From Planctomycetaceae bacterium (GTDB lineage: Bacteria; Planctomycetota; Planctomycetia; Pirellulales; UBA1268), in assembly GCA_003488325.1 (NCBI GenBank), contig DNLZ01000116.1, positions 6,631-22,686 on the forward strand: a stretch of DNA of 16,056 nucleotides, in the 5' to 3' direction. Below are positions 1 to 7,310 of this stretch, one piece after another. Under the pieces are notes generated by a model. It did no database searches. It was not told the origin of the DNA and saw only the letters and a program-made list of their open reading frames with translations. The position numbers were made by a program, and so were the translations under genes. The stretch's first letter is position 1; every line of letters begins with the position of its first letter.

Positions 1-185
1 CCGTCGCCGCGGGGACCGCGCCACCCCGGCCACGACTCGGCCCGGACGGACGACGCGGTCGCGACGAAGAGGACGAGGCTCACGACCGGCAGCACGGCGG
101 ATCGTCGTCGCGCTGCGACGACTCGGCACGGGCCGGGCCCCATCCGGGATCGGCCGCGGGACTCGCTCGATGGGGATCCTGCCAT
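1..185 (-). CDS. N-terminal fragment of a secreted PQQ-type beta-propeller protein (partial)
   Basis: Only the first 61 or so codons lie in the window; the gene continues past the left edge. The reading frame starts with ATG at 185-183, preceded by GGAG (plus-strand 194-197) with an 8-base gap, which makes this start better than the in-frame ATG at 143. The translation has an arginine-rich stretch (RVVAARRRS), then a hydrophobic run (VLPVVSLVLFVATA) ending in VRA-ES, a good Sec signal peptide. The mature protein opens with WPGWRGPRGDG. Planctomycete outer-membrane-biogenesis/BamB-like PQQ propeller proteins characteristically begin with a WPxWRGPxxDG motif after the signal peptide, so that is the likely family. 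No propeller blade is visible here, so the function rests on this short motif alone. It is transcribed divergently from the cytochrome-like gene at 291. Confidence 0.68.
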   Translation of the reverse strand, partial: MAGSPSSESRGRSRMGPGPCRVVAARRRSAVLPVVSLVLFVATASSVRAESWPGWRGPRGD

Positions 186-290
186 GCTCGCTGCTCCGCA
201 AAGGCTCGTGGGGCGACGGGGCCGCTGCCGCCGACGGTACTCTACAATTGATGTCGGACAGCGACACGAACGTGAACCGGTGAGCAGCTC
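186..290. promoter_or_regulatory. Divergent intergenic region with candidate -10 element
   Basis: This 105-bp spacer separates the left-edge propeller gene (minus strand) from the cytochrome-like gene (plus strand). It contains a near-consensus -10-like hexamer TACAAT at 243-248 on the plus strand, 42 bases before the ATG at 291. The overlapping minus-strand hexamer TAGAGT (239-244) could serve the opposite gene. No recognisable TTGACA-like -35 lies at the normal spacing, so these are candidates only. Confidence 0.35.
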
Positions 291-3158
291 ATGCGGGGAC
301 GTCGGGCAAGGTGGCGCGGCTTTGTGACGGCGGGCGTCGCCCTCGCCGCCGTGACGGCATCGGCCGCCGACGCGCGGGCCGACGGTCCCGACTTCGTGCG
401 CGACATCCGGCCGCTGCTCGACACGCACTGCGTTTCCTGCCACTCCGGCGAGCTTCCCAAGGGGGGGCTGCGGCTCGACATCAAGGCTCGGGCATTCGCC
501 GGCGGCGACGGGTACGGTCCGGCGATCGTGCCGGGACAGGCCGACGAGAGTCCGATCGTGCGGTTCGCCCGCGGGGACGAACCCGACATGCGAATGCCGC
601 CCGCCGATTCCGGCATCGAGCCGCTGCCGTCGGCGGGCCTCGCCACGCTCGCGGCGTGGGTCAATGCCGGCGCGGACTGGCCAGACGGTGTGGACGCGGC
701 CACCGAGGTCGATCGGATGGATCACTGGGCTTTCGTGCCGGTGGTGCGCCGCGAGCCGCCCGAAGTGCGGCGGGCCGACTGGCCGCGCGGCGCCATCGAT
801 CGATTCATCCTCGCCCGGCTCGAGGCCGAGGGGCTCGCGCCGGCACCGGCCGCCGACCGGCGCAGCTGGCTGCGGCGTGTGTCGTTCGACCTCGTCGGCC
901 TGCCGCCGGACCCGGAACGCGTGGCGGCGTTCGAGGCGGACGAGTCGCCGGACGCGTACGAGCGGGTCGTCGAGGAGCTGCTCGCCTCGCCGCGGTACGG
1001 CGAGCGGTATGGGCAGCATTGGCTTGACGTGGTGCGGTACGCCGATACGCACGGCTACGAGGTCAACACCGAGCGGCCCAATGCCTGGCCCTATCGCGAC
1101 TGGTGCATCGCCGCCTTCAATGCCGACCTGCCCTATGATCGGTTCGTGCGCGAACAGATCGCGGGTGGGCCACCGGGCACGGAGGCCTCCACGGGGTTTC
1201 TCGTGACGGCGGCCGTGCTCCTGCCGGGGCAGATCGGTCAGGACGACGCCTCGAAGCGGGCCGCCCGTCAGGACGCCCTCGCCGACATCGTCGTCAACAC
1301 GTCCGACGCGATCCTCGGCCTCACGGTCGGCTGCGCGCGCTGCCACGATCACAAGTTCGATCCGATCACGAGCCGCGACTATTACGCGCTGCAGGCCTTT
1401 TTCGCCGGCGTCGAGTATGGCGAACGCATGCTCGAGACGCCCGAGGCGGTCGCGCTGCGGGCGGAGCATGCCGCCGCCCGCGCGCGGCTCGAGGCGATCG
1501 ACCGTGAACTGCCGAGGCTCCAGCCCGTCGCACGGGCGGGGCACGTGAGGCCGCCGCTGCAGGCGGACCTGAACGTCGATCGTTTCGTGCCCGTGCGGGC
1601 CAAGCGGCTGCGGTTCACGATCCTCGACACGAACACCCTCGAGCCCTGCATCGACGAGCTGGAGGTGCTCGACGAACAGGGGCGGAACGTGGCCCTCGCG
1701 TCGGCCGGTGCGAAGGCCTCGGCGTCGGGAAGCATCGTCACGGCCCGCGTGCACGACCTGGCCCACGTCAACGACGGCCGGTACGGCAACAGCAGCAGTT
1801 GGATGGCCGACACGCGGCGCGACGGCTGGGTGACGATCGAGTTTCCGGACGAGGCGACGATCGACCGCGTGGTCTGGGGGCGCGACCGCACGAAGAAGTT
1901 CACGGACCGGCTGGCGGTCGCCTACCGGATCGAGGTTGCCGTGGCGGGGGACGACGCCGCGTGGACGCTCGTGGCCGACTCGACCGACCGCATGGCGTTC
2001 GGCACGAAGCCGGGGGCAGGCCAGGGCGTGACCGGGCTCGCACCAGACGAGGCGCGAGTACGCGACGATCTCGAGGCGGAGAAGAAGCGGCTGGAGCAGC
2101 GGGTGCAGGCGGCATCGCGCGACATGCGGGTCTTCGCGGGCAGTTTCACGAACCCGCATCCCGTGCATCTGCTGCACCGCGGTGATCCGGAGCAGCCCCG
2201 CGAGGAGCTCGCGCCACGATCGCCCGCCGCCTTCGCCCGATTCCTGCAGCCGGCGACCCTGCCGGGAGACGCTCCGGAGCGATCGCGTCGCGAAGCGCTC
2301 GCCGACTGGCTCGTCGCGCGGGCCAATCCCCTGCCGGCTCGCGTCATGGTCAACCGCATCTGGCAGTGGCACTTCGGCACGGGGCTCGTCGACACGCCCA
2401 ACGATTTCGGTCGCAACGGGTCCCGTCCGAGCCATCCAGAGCTCCTCGACTGGCTCGCCGACGAGTTCGTCGCCGCCGGGTGGTCGATCAAGCACCTGCA
2501 CCGCCTGATCGTGCTCTCCAACACGTATCGCCAGGCGGGGCTGGCCACGTCGACGGGCCTGGCGGCGGATGCCGACGGCCGCCTGCTCTGGAGGTTCCCG
2601 CCACGGCGGCTCGAGGCCGAGACGATCCGTGACGCGATCCTCGCGGTGAGCGGCCGACTCGACCTCGCCATGGGCGGGCGGGGCTTCGACCTCTTCAAGT
2701 CTCGGGGCGGACTCTCGGGCTATCCGCCGATCGAGCACTTCGATGCCGCGGGACGCCGGCGGATGGTCTATGCACACCGCATCCGCATGGAGAAGGACGA
2801 CGTCTTCGGCGCGTTCGACTGCCCCGATGCGGGGCAGTCGATGGCCCGCCGCCGCCAGTCGACGACGCCGATCCAGGCGCTGAACCTCTTCAACAGCCCG
2901 TTCACGCTCGACGAGGCCGCGGCCTTCGCCGCGCGGGTCGAGGCCGATGTCGCGGCCGGGGAGCGCGGCCTGCAGGGTGGCGCGGACATCGCCGCCGACC
3001 GCGTGTCCGCTTGGGTCGACCGTGCCTACACGCTGGCCTTCGCACGGCTTCCGGACCCGGCCGAGCGGAGCCTCGTCGAGCCGATCGTGCGGGCGCACGG
3101 GCTGCCGATGCTCTGTCGCGTGCTGTTCAATGCCAACGAGTTTCTCCACCTGCCGTGA
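291..3158 (+). CDS. PSD1-type planctomycete cytochrome protein (PSCyt1/DUF1549/DUF1553) with discoidin-like insert
   Basis: This 955-residue exported protein belongs to a large planctomycete family, often annotated as PSD1 and cytochrome C domain-containing. The biochemical role of the family is not established. The first 30 residues form a signal peptide ending ADARA. A planctomycete cytochrome-c-like module follows, with the heme motif CVSCH at residues 47-51. The DUF1549 region spans about residues 160-370 and includes the family's second C-x-x-C-H (CARCH, residues 348-352) followed by DHKFDP. Residues about 431-560 resemble a discoidin/F5-8C-type carbohydrate-binding module, with a DGRYGNSSSW stretch. 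A charged, helix-prone stretch covers 585-612. The DUF1553 domain fills about 618-955 and contains MVNRIWQWHFG and TPIQALNLFNSPF. The ATG at 291 has only a weak upstream GGTGA. The DUF1501 gene follows after 35 bases, and such pairs are typically co-transcribed. Family assignment is sure; the exact domain limits are estimates. Confidence 0.95.
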   Translation: MRGRRARWRGFVTAGVALAAVTASAADARADGPDFVRDIRPLLDTHCVSCHSGELPKGGLRLDIKARAFAGGDGYGPAIVPGQADESPIVRFARGDEPDMRMPPADSGIEPLPSAGLATLAAWVNAGADWPDGVDAATEVDRMDHWAFVPVVRREPPEVRRADWPRGAIDRFILARLEAEGLAPAPAADRRSWLRRVSFDLVGLPPDPERVAAFEADESPDAYERVVEELLASPRYGERYGQHWLDVVRYADTHGYEVNTERPNAWPYRDWCIAAFNADLPYDRFVREQIAGGPPGTEASTGFLVTAAVLLPGQIGQDDASKRAARQDALADIVVNTSDAILGLTVGCARCHDHKFDPITSRDYYALQAFFAGVEYGERMLETPEAVALRAEHAAARARLEAIDRELPRLQPVARAGHVRPPLQADLNVDRFVPVRAKRLRFTILDTNTLEPCIDELEVLDEQGRNVALASAGAKASASGSIVTARVHDLAHVNDGRYGNSSSWMADTRRDGWVTIEFPDEATIDRVVWGRDRTKKFTDRLAVAYRIEVAVAGDDAAWTLVADSTDRMAFGTKPGAGQGVTGLAPDEARVRDDLEAEKKRLEQRVQAASRDMRVFAGSFTNPHPVHLLHRGDPEQPREELAPRSPAAFARFLQPATLPGDAPERSRREALADWLVARANPLPARVMVNRIWQWHFGTGLVDTPNDFGRNGSRPSHPELLDWLADEFVAAGWSIKHLHRLIVLSNTYRQAGLATSTGLAADADGRLLWRFPPRRLEAETIRDAILAVSGRLDLAMGGRGFDLFKSRGGLSGYPPIEHFDAAGRRRMVYAHRIRMEKDDVFGAFDCPDAGQSMARRRQSTTPIQALNLFNSPFTLDEAAAFAARVEADVAAGERGLQGGADIAADRVSAWVDRAYTLAFARLPDPAERSLVEPIVRAHGLPMLCRVLFNANEFLHLP

Positions 3159-3193
3159 CGAGGCCGCCGGTGCCATCCGTGGGAGCCACCACC

Positions 3194-4672
3194 ATGTCCG
3201 AGCCTGACCGCGAGTGCCGGTCGCCGCGCAGTCTGCTCGATCGGCGCGGCTTCCTCGGCGATTCCGCGACGGCGCTCGGCTCGATCGCGCTGGCGAGCCT
3301 GCTCGCCGACGACCGGCTCCTCGCGTCGGGCCCGTCGTCGGGCCCGGTGATCGATCCGACGCGCCCCTCTGCGCCCCGTCCGCCGCACTTCGCCGCGAAG
3401 GCGAAGAACGTGCTCGTGATCTTCTGCGCGGGGGCCGTGAGCCAGCTCGAGACGTGGGACTGGAAGCCGGAACTGGTGACCTGGGACGACAAGCCGCTCC
3501 CTGGAGGGCCGGCCGTGACGTTCCAGGGTCCGGCGGGCAATCTCGCGCGGCCGCAGTACGCGTTCAAGCCGCGGGGCGGGACGGGCAAGTGGGTGTCGGA
3601 GATGATCCCGCACCTCGCCGGCCTGACCGACGAGATCGCCTTCGTGCACTCGCTCACGAGCCGCACGAACACGCATGGTCCGGCGGAGAACTTCCTCTCC
3701 ACCGGATCGATCTTCGACGGCTTTCCGAGCCTCGGCGCGTGGATCACCTACGCGCTCGGCAGCGAAAACCAGGACCTGCCGGCGTTCGTACCGATCCTCG
3801 ACCCACGCGGGATTCCACAGGCCAGCGGCAACAACTGGGGGCCCGGCTTCCTGCCCGCGGAGTTCCAGGGCACGGTGCTCTCCGCCGCCGCGCCGGTGCG
3901 GCACCTCGCGCCCGCGACGGGCGTCTCCCCCGCCGCCGACCGCGATGCCCGGGGCCTGCTCCGGCGGCTCAACGAGGAGCACCTCCGGCGGCATCCCGAG
4001 GACGGGGCGCTCGCCGCGCGGATCGCCGCATACGAGCTGGCTGCGCGCATGCAGCTCTCGGTGCCCGAGCTCTCGGACCTGTCCTCGGAGACGACCGCGA
4101 CGCTCCGCGACTACGGGGCCGACGACACGGCCAATCCCCTCAAGGCCGCCTTCGCGCGGAACTGCATCCTGGCACGACGCCTCGTCGAGCGGGGCGTGCG
4201 GTTCGTGCAGCTCTTCAACGGCGCCTATGCCAGCGGCGGCGAACTGAACTGGGACGGCCACTCGAAACTCAAGGAGCAGTACGATCGGCATGCGTCGATC
4301 CTCGACCAGCCGGCGGCCGCGCTCATCCGCGATCTCAGGCAGCGCGGGCTGCTGGGCGAGACGCTCGTCGTGTGGTGCACGGAGTTCGGCCGCATGCCGT
4401 TCTTCCAGAAGGGAGCGAAGGGCCGCGATCACAATCCCGACGGCTTCACCTGCTGGATGACCGGGGCCGGTGTGAGGCCGGGTGTGAGTTACGGCGCCAC
4501 CGACGAACTCGGTGTGAAGGCGGTGGTGGATCCCCGTCCGCTGTACGACTTCAACGCGACCATTCTCCACCTACTCGGACTCGACCACGAGCGACTCACC
4601 TTCCGTCACAACGGCTTCGACCGTCGGCTCACGGACGTGCACGGCCGCGTCATTCGCGAGATCCTGGCCTGA
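3194..4672 (+). CDS. DUF1501 domain protein, Tat-exported, alkaline-phosphatase-like fold
   Basis: This 492-residue protein belongs to the DUF1501 family, which is related to the sulfatase/alkaline phosphatase superfamily and is paired with DUF1549/DUF1553 cytochrome proteins throughout the Planctomycetota. The N-terminus carries a twin-arginine export signal, DRRGFL (R17-R18, F20), followed by a hydrophobic segment (ALGSIALASLLA), so it is probably exported folded, perhaps with a bound metal. Family landmarks are visible: WDGH at residues 353-356, TEFGR at 396-400 and GRDHNP at 410-415, the last two probably contributing to a metal site as in alkaline-phosphatase-like folds. The start at 3194 is chosen over upstream in-frame starts because GGGAG sits at 3181-3185, 8 bases before it, and because it puts the Tat motif close to the N-terminus. 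It lies 35 bases after the cytochrome-like gene and is presumably in the same transcript. The substrate is unknown. Confidence 0.95.
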   Translation: MSEPDRECRSPRSLLDRRGFLGDSATALGSIALASLLADDRLLASGPSSGPVIDPTRPSAPRPPHFAAKAKNVLVIFCAGAVSQLETWDWKPELVTWDDKPLPGGPAVTFQGPAGNLARPQYAFKPRGGTGKWVSEMIPHLAGLTDEIAFVHSLTSRTNTHGPAENFLSTGSIFDGFPSLGAWITYALGSENQDLPAFVPILDPRGIPQASGNNWGPGFLPAEFQGTVLSAAAPVRHLAPATGVSPAADRDARGLLRRLNEEHLRRHPEDGALAARIAAYELAARMQLSVPELSDLSSETTATLRDYGADDTANPLKAAFARNCILARRLVERGVRFVQLFNGAYASGGELNWDGHSKLKEQYDRHASILDQPAAALIRDLRQRGLLGETLVVWCTEFGRMPFFQKGAKGRDHNPDGFTCWMTGAGVRPGVSYGATDELGVKAVVDPRPLYDFNATILHLLGLDHERLTFRHNGFDRRLTDVHGRVIREILA

Positions 4673-4799
4673 TCGTGGGCTGCCCGAGGCCGCGAGCGCC
4701 CGAGTTGTCGGTCCCGGGCTGATTCGCGGTCGGGCTGGCGGAGGCCGTCGTTCTCTGGTGCAATGCCGACAGGATCCGGTGACGCAGGAGGCGATCGGC
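4673..4799. promoter_or_regulatory. Spacer before desaturase gene with candidate -10 and strong SD
   Basis: This 127-bp gap holds no coding sequence I can support. A -10-like hexamer TGCAAT lies at 4759-4764, 35 bases before the ATG at 4800. An exact AGGAGG Shine-Dalgarno sequence lies at 4786-4791 with an 8-base gap to that ATG, which decides the start of the next gene. I see no GC-rich hairpin followed by a T run that would end the preceding operon. Confidence 0.4.
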
Positions 4800-5888
4800 A
4801 TGGAGGCGTGTGGCGGGACGACCATCGCCCCGGAGCGATCGGCATGCGTCGGCGAGCAGGAGCATGCGGAGTGGATCCGCGACGTTCGGCGGGCGATCCG
4901 CGAGGCCGACACCGATTTCTTCCGCGTCTCGCCGTGGCGGTACTGGACCGACTTCGTCGTCAGCCTCGTGGCCGCCTACACCGCCGCGGGCCTCTATCTC
5001 TCCGCACCGCTCGGGTCGTGGCCGCAGCTCGTCGCCTTTCCGATCGCGGCCTTCTGGCTCTACCGGCTCGGGTCGCTCATCCACGAGGTGTGCCACCTCG
5101 GCGAGCACGAGATGACGGCGTTCAAGACGGCCTGGAACGCCCTCGTGGGCGTGATGACGCTCATGCCGAGCCCGTTTTTCACCCGCCACCATCGTGACCA
5201 CCACAGCCAGCGCCTCTACGGCACGGCCGAGGACCCGGAATACGTCGCGAACGTGATGGAAGGGGGCAATCCGGCCAGCCTCGCGGTGTACGCGGCGGCG
5301 GTCGTCGCGTTCCCGGGCATCGTCTTCCTGCGGTTCCTGCTCGCACCGCTCTCGTTCGTCCATCCGGCGGTGCGCGAGTGGACCCTCCGCAGGGCCTCGG
5401 CGCTGACGCTCAATCGGCGCTACGAGCGGCGGCTGACCGCCGCCGACCGCCGAGCGATCCTGCTCGTGGAGATCCCCTGCTTCCTGCGGGCGGCGCTCAT
5501 TCCGCTGCTCGTCCTGCTCGGGCTCAATCCGTGGACGCGCATCCCGCTGCTCTACGCGCTCGCGGTCGGCACCGTCCTGCTCAATCAGATGCGGCAGCTC
5601 GCCGATCACCACTTCGAGGGTGACGGCGGCCGCGTCGATCTCGAGGCGCACATCCTCGACTCCTGCAATTTCACGACGAACGACCCGCTCACGCTCCTGC
5701 TCTTTCCCTTCTCGATCCGCTTCCACGCGCTGCACCACCTCTTTCCGTCGCTCCCCTACCACAACCTGCAGGCGGCCCACGAGCACCTCGCGGCGGTGCT
5801 GCCGGCCGACTCGCCGTATCACGCTCTCGCGCGGCCCGGCTGGTGGAGCGTCGCGCGGCGCACGCTCGTCGGAGCCGCGAACGGCTGA
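4800..5888 (+). CDS. Membrane fatty acid desaturase family protein (di-iron)
   Basis: This 362-residue membrane protein has the histidine boxes of the fatty acid desaturase/hydroxylase superfamily, which binds two irons and uses O2 and reducing equivalents to desaturate or hydroxylate lipids. Box 1 is HEVCH (residues 95-99) with a further His103. Box 2 is HHRDHH (130-135). Box 3 is HALHH (309-313), followed by LFPSLPYHNL with His321. An extra LADHH at 267-271 is a likely additional ligand region. Hydrophobic segments lie near 51-68, 75-92, 113-124, 161-185 and 225-265. The ATG at 4800 is preferred over the in-frame GTG at 4758 because of the AGGAGG at 4786-4791. No partner ferredoxin or reductase gene is adjacent. 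The LHHLFPSLPYHNL C-terminal box resembles lipid and carotenoid-modifying members, but the substrate cannot be chosen from sequence alone. Confidence 0.9.
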   Translation: MEACGGTTIAPERSACVGEQEHAEWIRDVRRAIREADTDFFRVSPWRYWTDFVVSLVAAYTAAGLYLSAPLGSWPQLVAFPIAAFWLYRLGSLIHEVCHLGEHEMTAFKTAWNALVGVMTLMPSPFFTRHHRDHHSQRLYGTAEDPEYVANVMEGGNPASLAVYAAAVVAFPGIVFLRFLLAPLSFVHPAVREWTLRRASALTLNRRYERRLTAADRRAILLVEIPCFLRAALIPLLVLLGLNPWTRIPLLYALAVGTVLLNQMRQLADHHFEGDGGRVDLEAHILDSCNFTTNDPLTLLLFPFSIRFHALHHLFPSLPYHNLQAAHEHLAAVLPADSPYHALARPGWWSVARRTLVGAANG

Positions 5889-5912
5889 GGGCGCACGCGG
5901 CGATCGGCCCAC

Positions 5913-7277
5913 TCAGCGCGCCGCGGTGTCGGGCTCGAGGGGGCGGCTCGAACTGATGAAGGCGGCGGCGACCGCCGCGAGGAGTTGCACCAGGGCGCAG
6001 GCCACGAAGGCGGCCTGCCAGCCCGCCGCGACGTCGGCACCGAAGGAGCGCGACAGGAAGCCGAAGACGAGCGGCGAGACGGCCGCCCCGATGTTGCCCC
6101 ACATGTTGGCCCACCCCACGACGGCCCCGACATTGCGGCCGCCGATGTCCTGGCCGAACGCCCACATCGCCGGAGTCCCCAGGTCGGTGGCGAAGCCGAT
6201 CACCGACAGGCACACCGCCGCCGCCACCGGATCGCGCACGAGGAGGACCGCGGCGAAGGCGCCCGCCACCGCGAGACGTGAGACGGCCATCGCGGCGGAG
6301 CGGCCCCACCGTGGCCCGAAGCGCCGCGCGGCGCTGTCGGTGAAGCGACCGCCGACGAAGAGCCCGAGCACGCCGGCGGCCAGAGGCAGGCTCTGGAGCC
6401 AGCCCTGCTGCGCGGCCGATGCGCCGTGCACCTCCGCGAGGTAGGCGGGCATCTTCGTGACGATGAACGCCCAGCCGAGGTTGGCAGCGAACTGCACGAA
6501 CGAGCAGAGCCACAGCCCGCCATGCCGGCAGAGCGCGGCGACCGGGGGTACGGCGGCGGCCGCGGCCCGCTGCGCCGGGGCGGCCCCGTCCTGGATGAGC
6601 GTCACTTCCGCCGCGTTCACGGCGGGATGATCCTGCGGCCAGTCGCGGAAGCGCCACGCGAAGATCGCCGCCACGGCGACGCCGACGAGCCCGTAGGCGA
6701 TCATCGGCAGCCGCCAGGAGCCGGGGCCGGGCTCCGCGCCGCCTTTCGAGGCGGCGACGATCCCGTGTGTCGCCACCAGCATGAGCCATACGGTCAGCAC
6801 CGGCGCGATCGCGCCGCCGAGCCGGCCGCCCACGGCCACGATCGCACTGGCGATGCCGCGGGAGCGGTAGGGCACCCAGCGGCCCACGATCCCCGCGGCG
6901 ACCGGATACGCGCCCGCCTCGAAGAGTCCGCAGCCGAGCCGGAGCACGACCAGCGCGGTCACGCCCCGAGCCAGACCCATGAGGCCCGTCGTCGCGGACC
7001 AGAGGAGCACGTAGGCCGCGAGCGTCCACCGCGCCCCGTAGCGGTCGCCGATCCATCCGGCGGGCAGCTGCGCCAGCGCGTACGTCCAGAAGAACGCGCT
7101 GAGCACCCAGTCCATCTCGGGCCCGCCGATGCCGAGATCGCGCTGCACGACGGTGGCCGCGGTGCTCAGGCAGACACGGTCGAGATAGAGGAGCACGGCG
7201 ACGAACATCGCCAGGAGCACCATGCCGTGCCGCACGCCGGTGGGGCGTTCCGGCGGACCGTTCACGTCGACGTGCAT
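5913..7277 (-). CDS. MFS permease, anion:cation symporter (ACS) type
   Basis: This 454-residue, probably 12-helix inner-membrane transporter belongs to the ACS branch of the major facilitator superfamily, whose members usually import organic anions (sugar acids, phthalate, allantoate, dipeptides and similar) with protons or sodium. Family signatures are clear: YLDRVCLSTA (residues 31-40) in helix 1, the MFS motif GDRYGARW (77-84), RLGCGLFEAGAYP (111-123), and RFRDWPQDHPAVNAAE (207-222), a hallmark of the central loop of ACS permeases. The ATG at 7277 is supported by GAGGG (plus-strand 7285-7289) with a 7-base gap. It begins 33 bases after the stop of the metallopeptidase-aminotransferase fusion gene on the same strand, so the two are likely co-transcribed and the permease may import that enzyme's substrate. 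The gene converges on the desaturase gene with a 24-base gap. Substrate unknown. Confidence 0.93.
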   Translation of the reverse strand: MHVDVNGPPERPTGVRHGMVLLAMFVAVLLYLDRVCLSTAATVVQRDLGIGGPEMDWVLSAFFWTYALAQLPAGWIGDRYGARWTLAAYVLLWSATTGLMGLARGVTALVVLRLGCGLFEAGAYPVAAGIVGRWVPYRSRGIASAIVAVGGRLGGAIAPVLTVWLMLVATHGIVAASKGGAEPGPGSWRLPMIAYGLVGVAVAAIFAWRFRDWPQDHPAVNAAEVTLIQDGAAPAQRAAAAAVPPVAALCRHGGLWLCSFVQFAANLGWAFIVTKMPAYLAEVHGASAAQQGWLQSLPLAAGVLGLFVGGRFTDSAARRFGPRWGRSAAMAVSRLAVAGAFAAVLLVRDPVAAAVCLSVIGFATDLGTPAMWAFGQDIGGRNVGAVVGWANMWGNIGAAVSPLVFGFLSRSFGADVAAGWQAAFVACALVQLLAAVAAAFISSSRPLEPDTAAR

Positions 7278-7310
7278 GTCGTCACCCTCGTCGCCTCGAA
7301 GAGCCGTCGG

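Noticed and set aside
461..468. Seven-G run in the cytochrome-like gene (and a similar run near 9642) as frameshift sites
   Set aside because: The reading frame and family motifs are intact on both sides, so no frameshift is indicated.
3026..5912. Two long minus-strand open frames opposite the DUF1501 and desaturase genes
   Set aside because: Arg/Glu/Val-rich shadow frames without recognisable domains; the plus-strand frames have complete family signatures.
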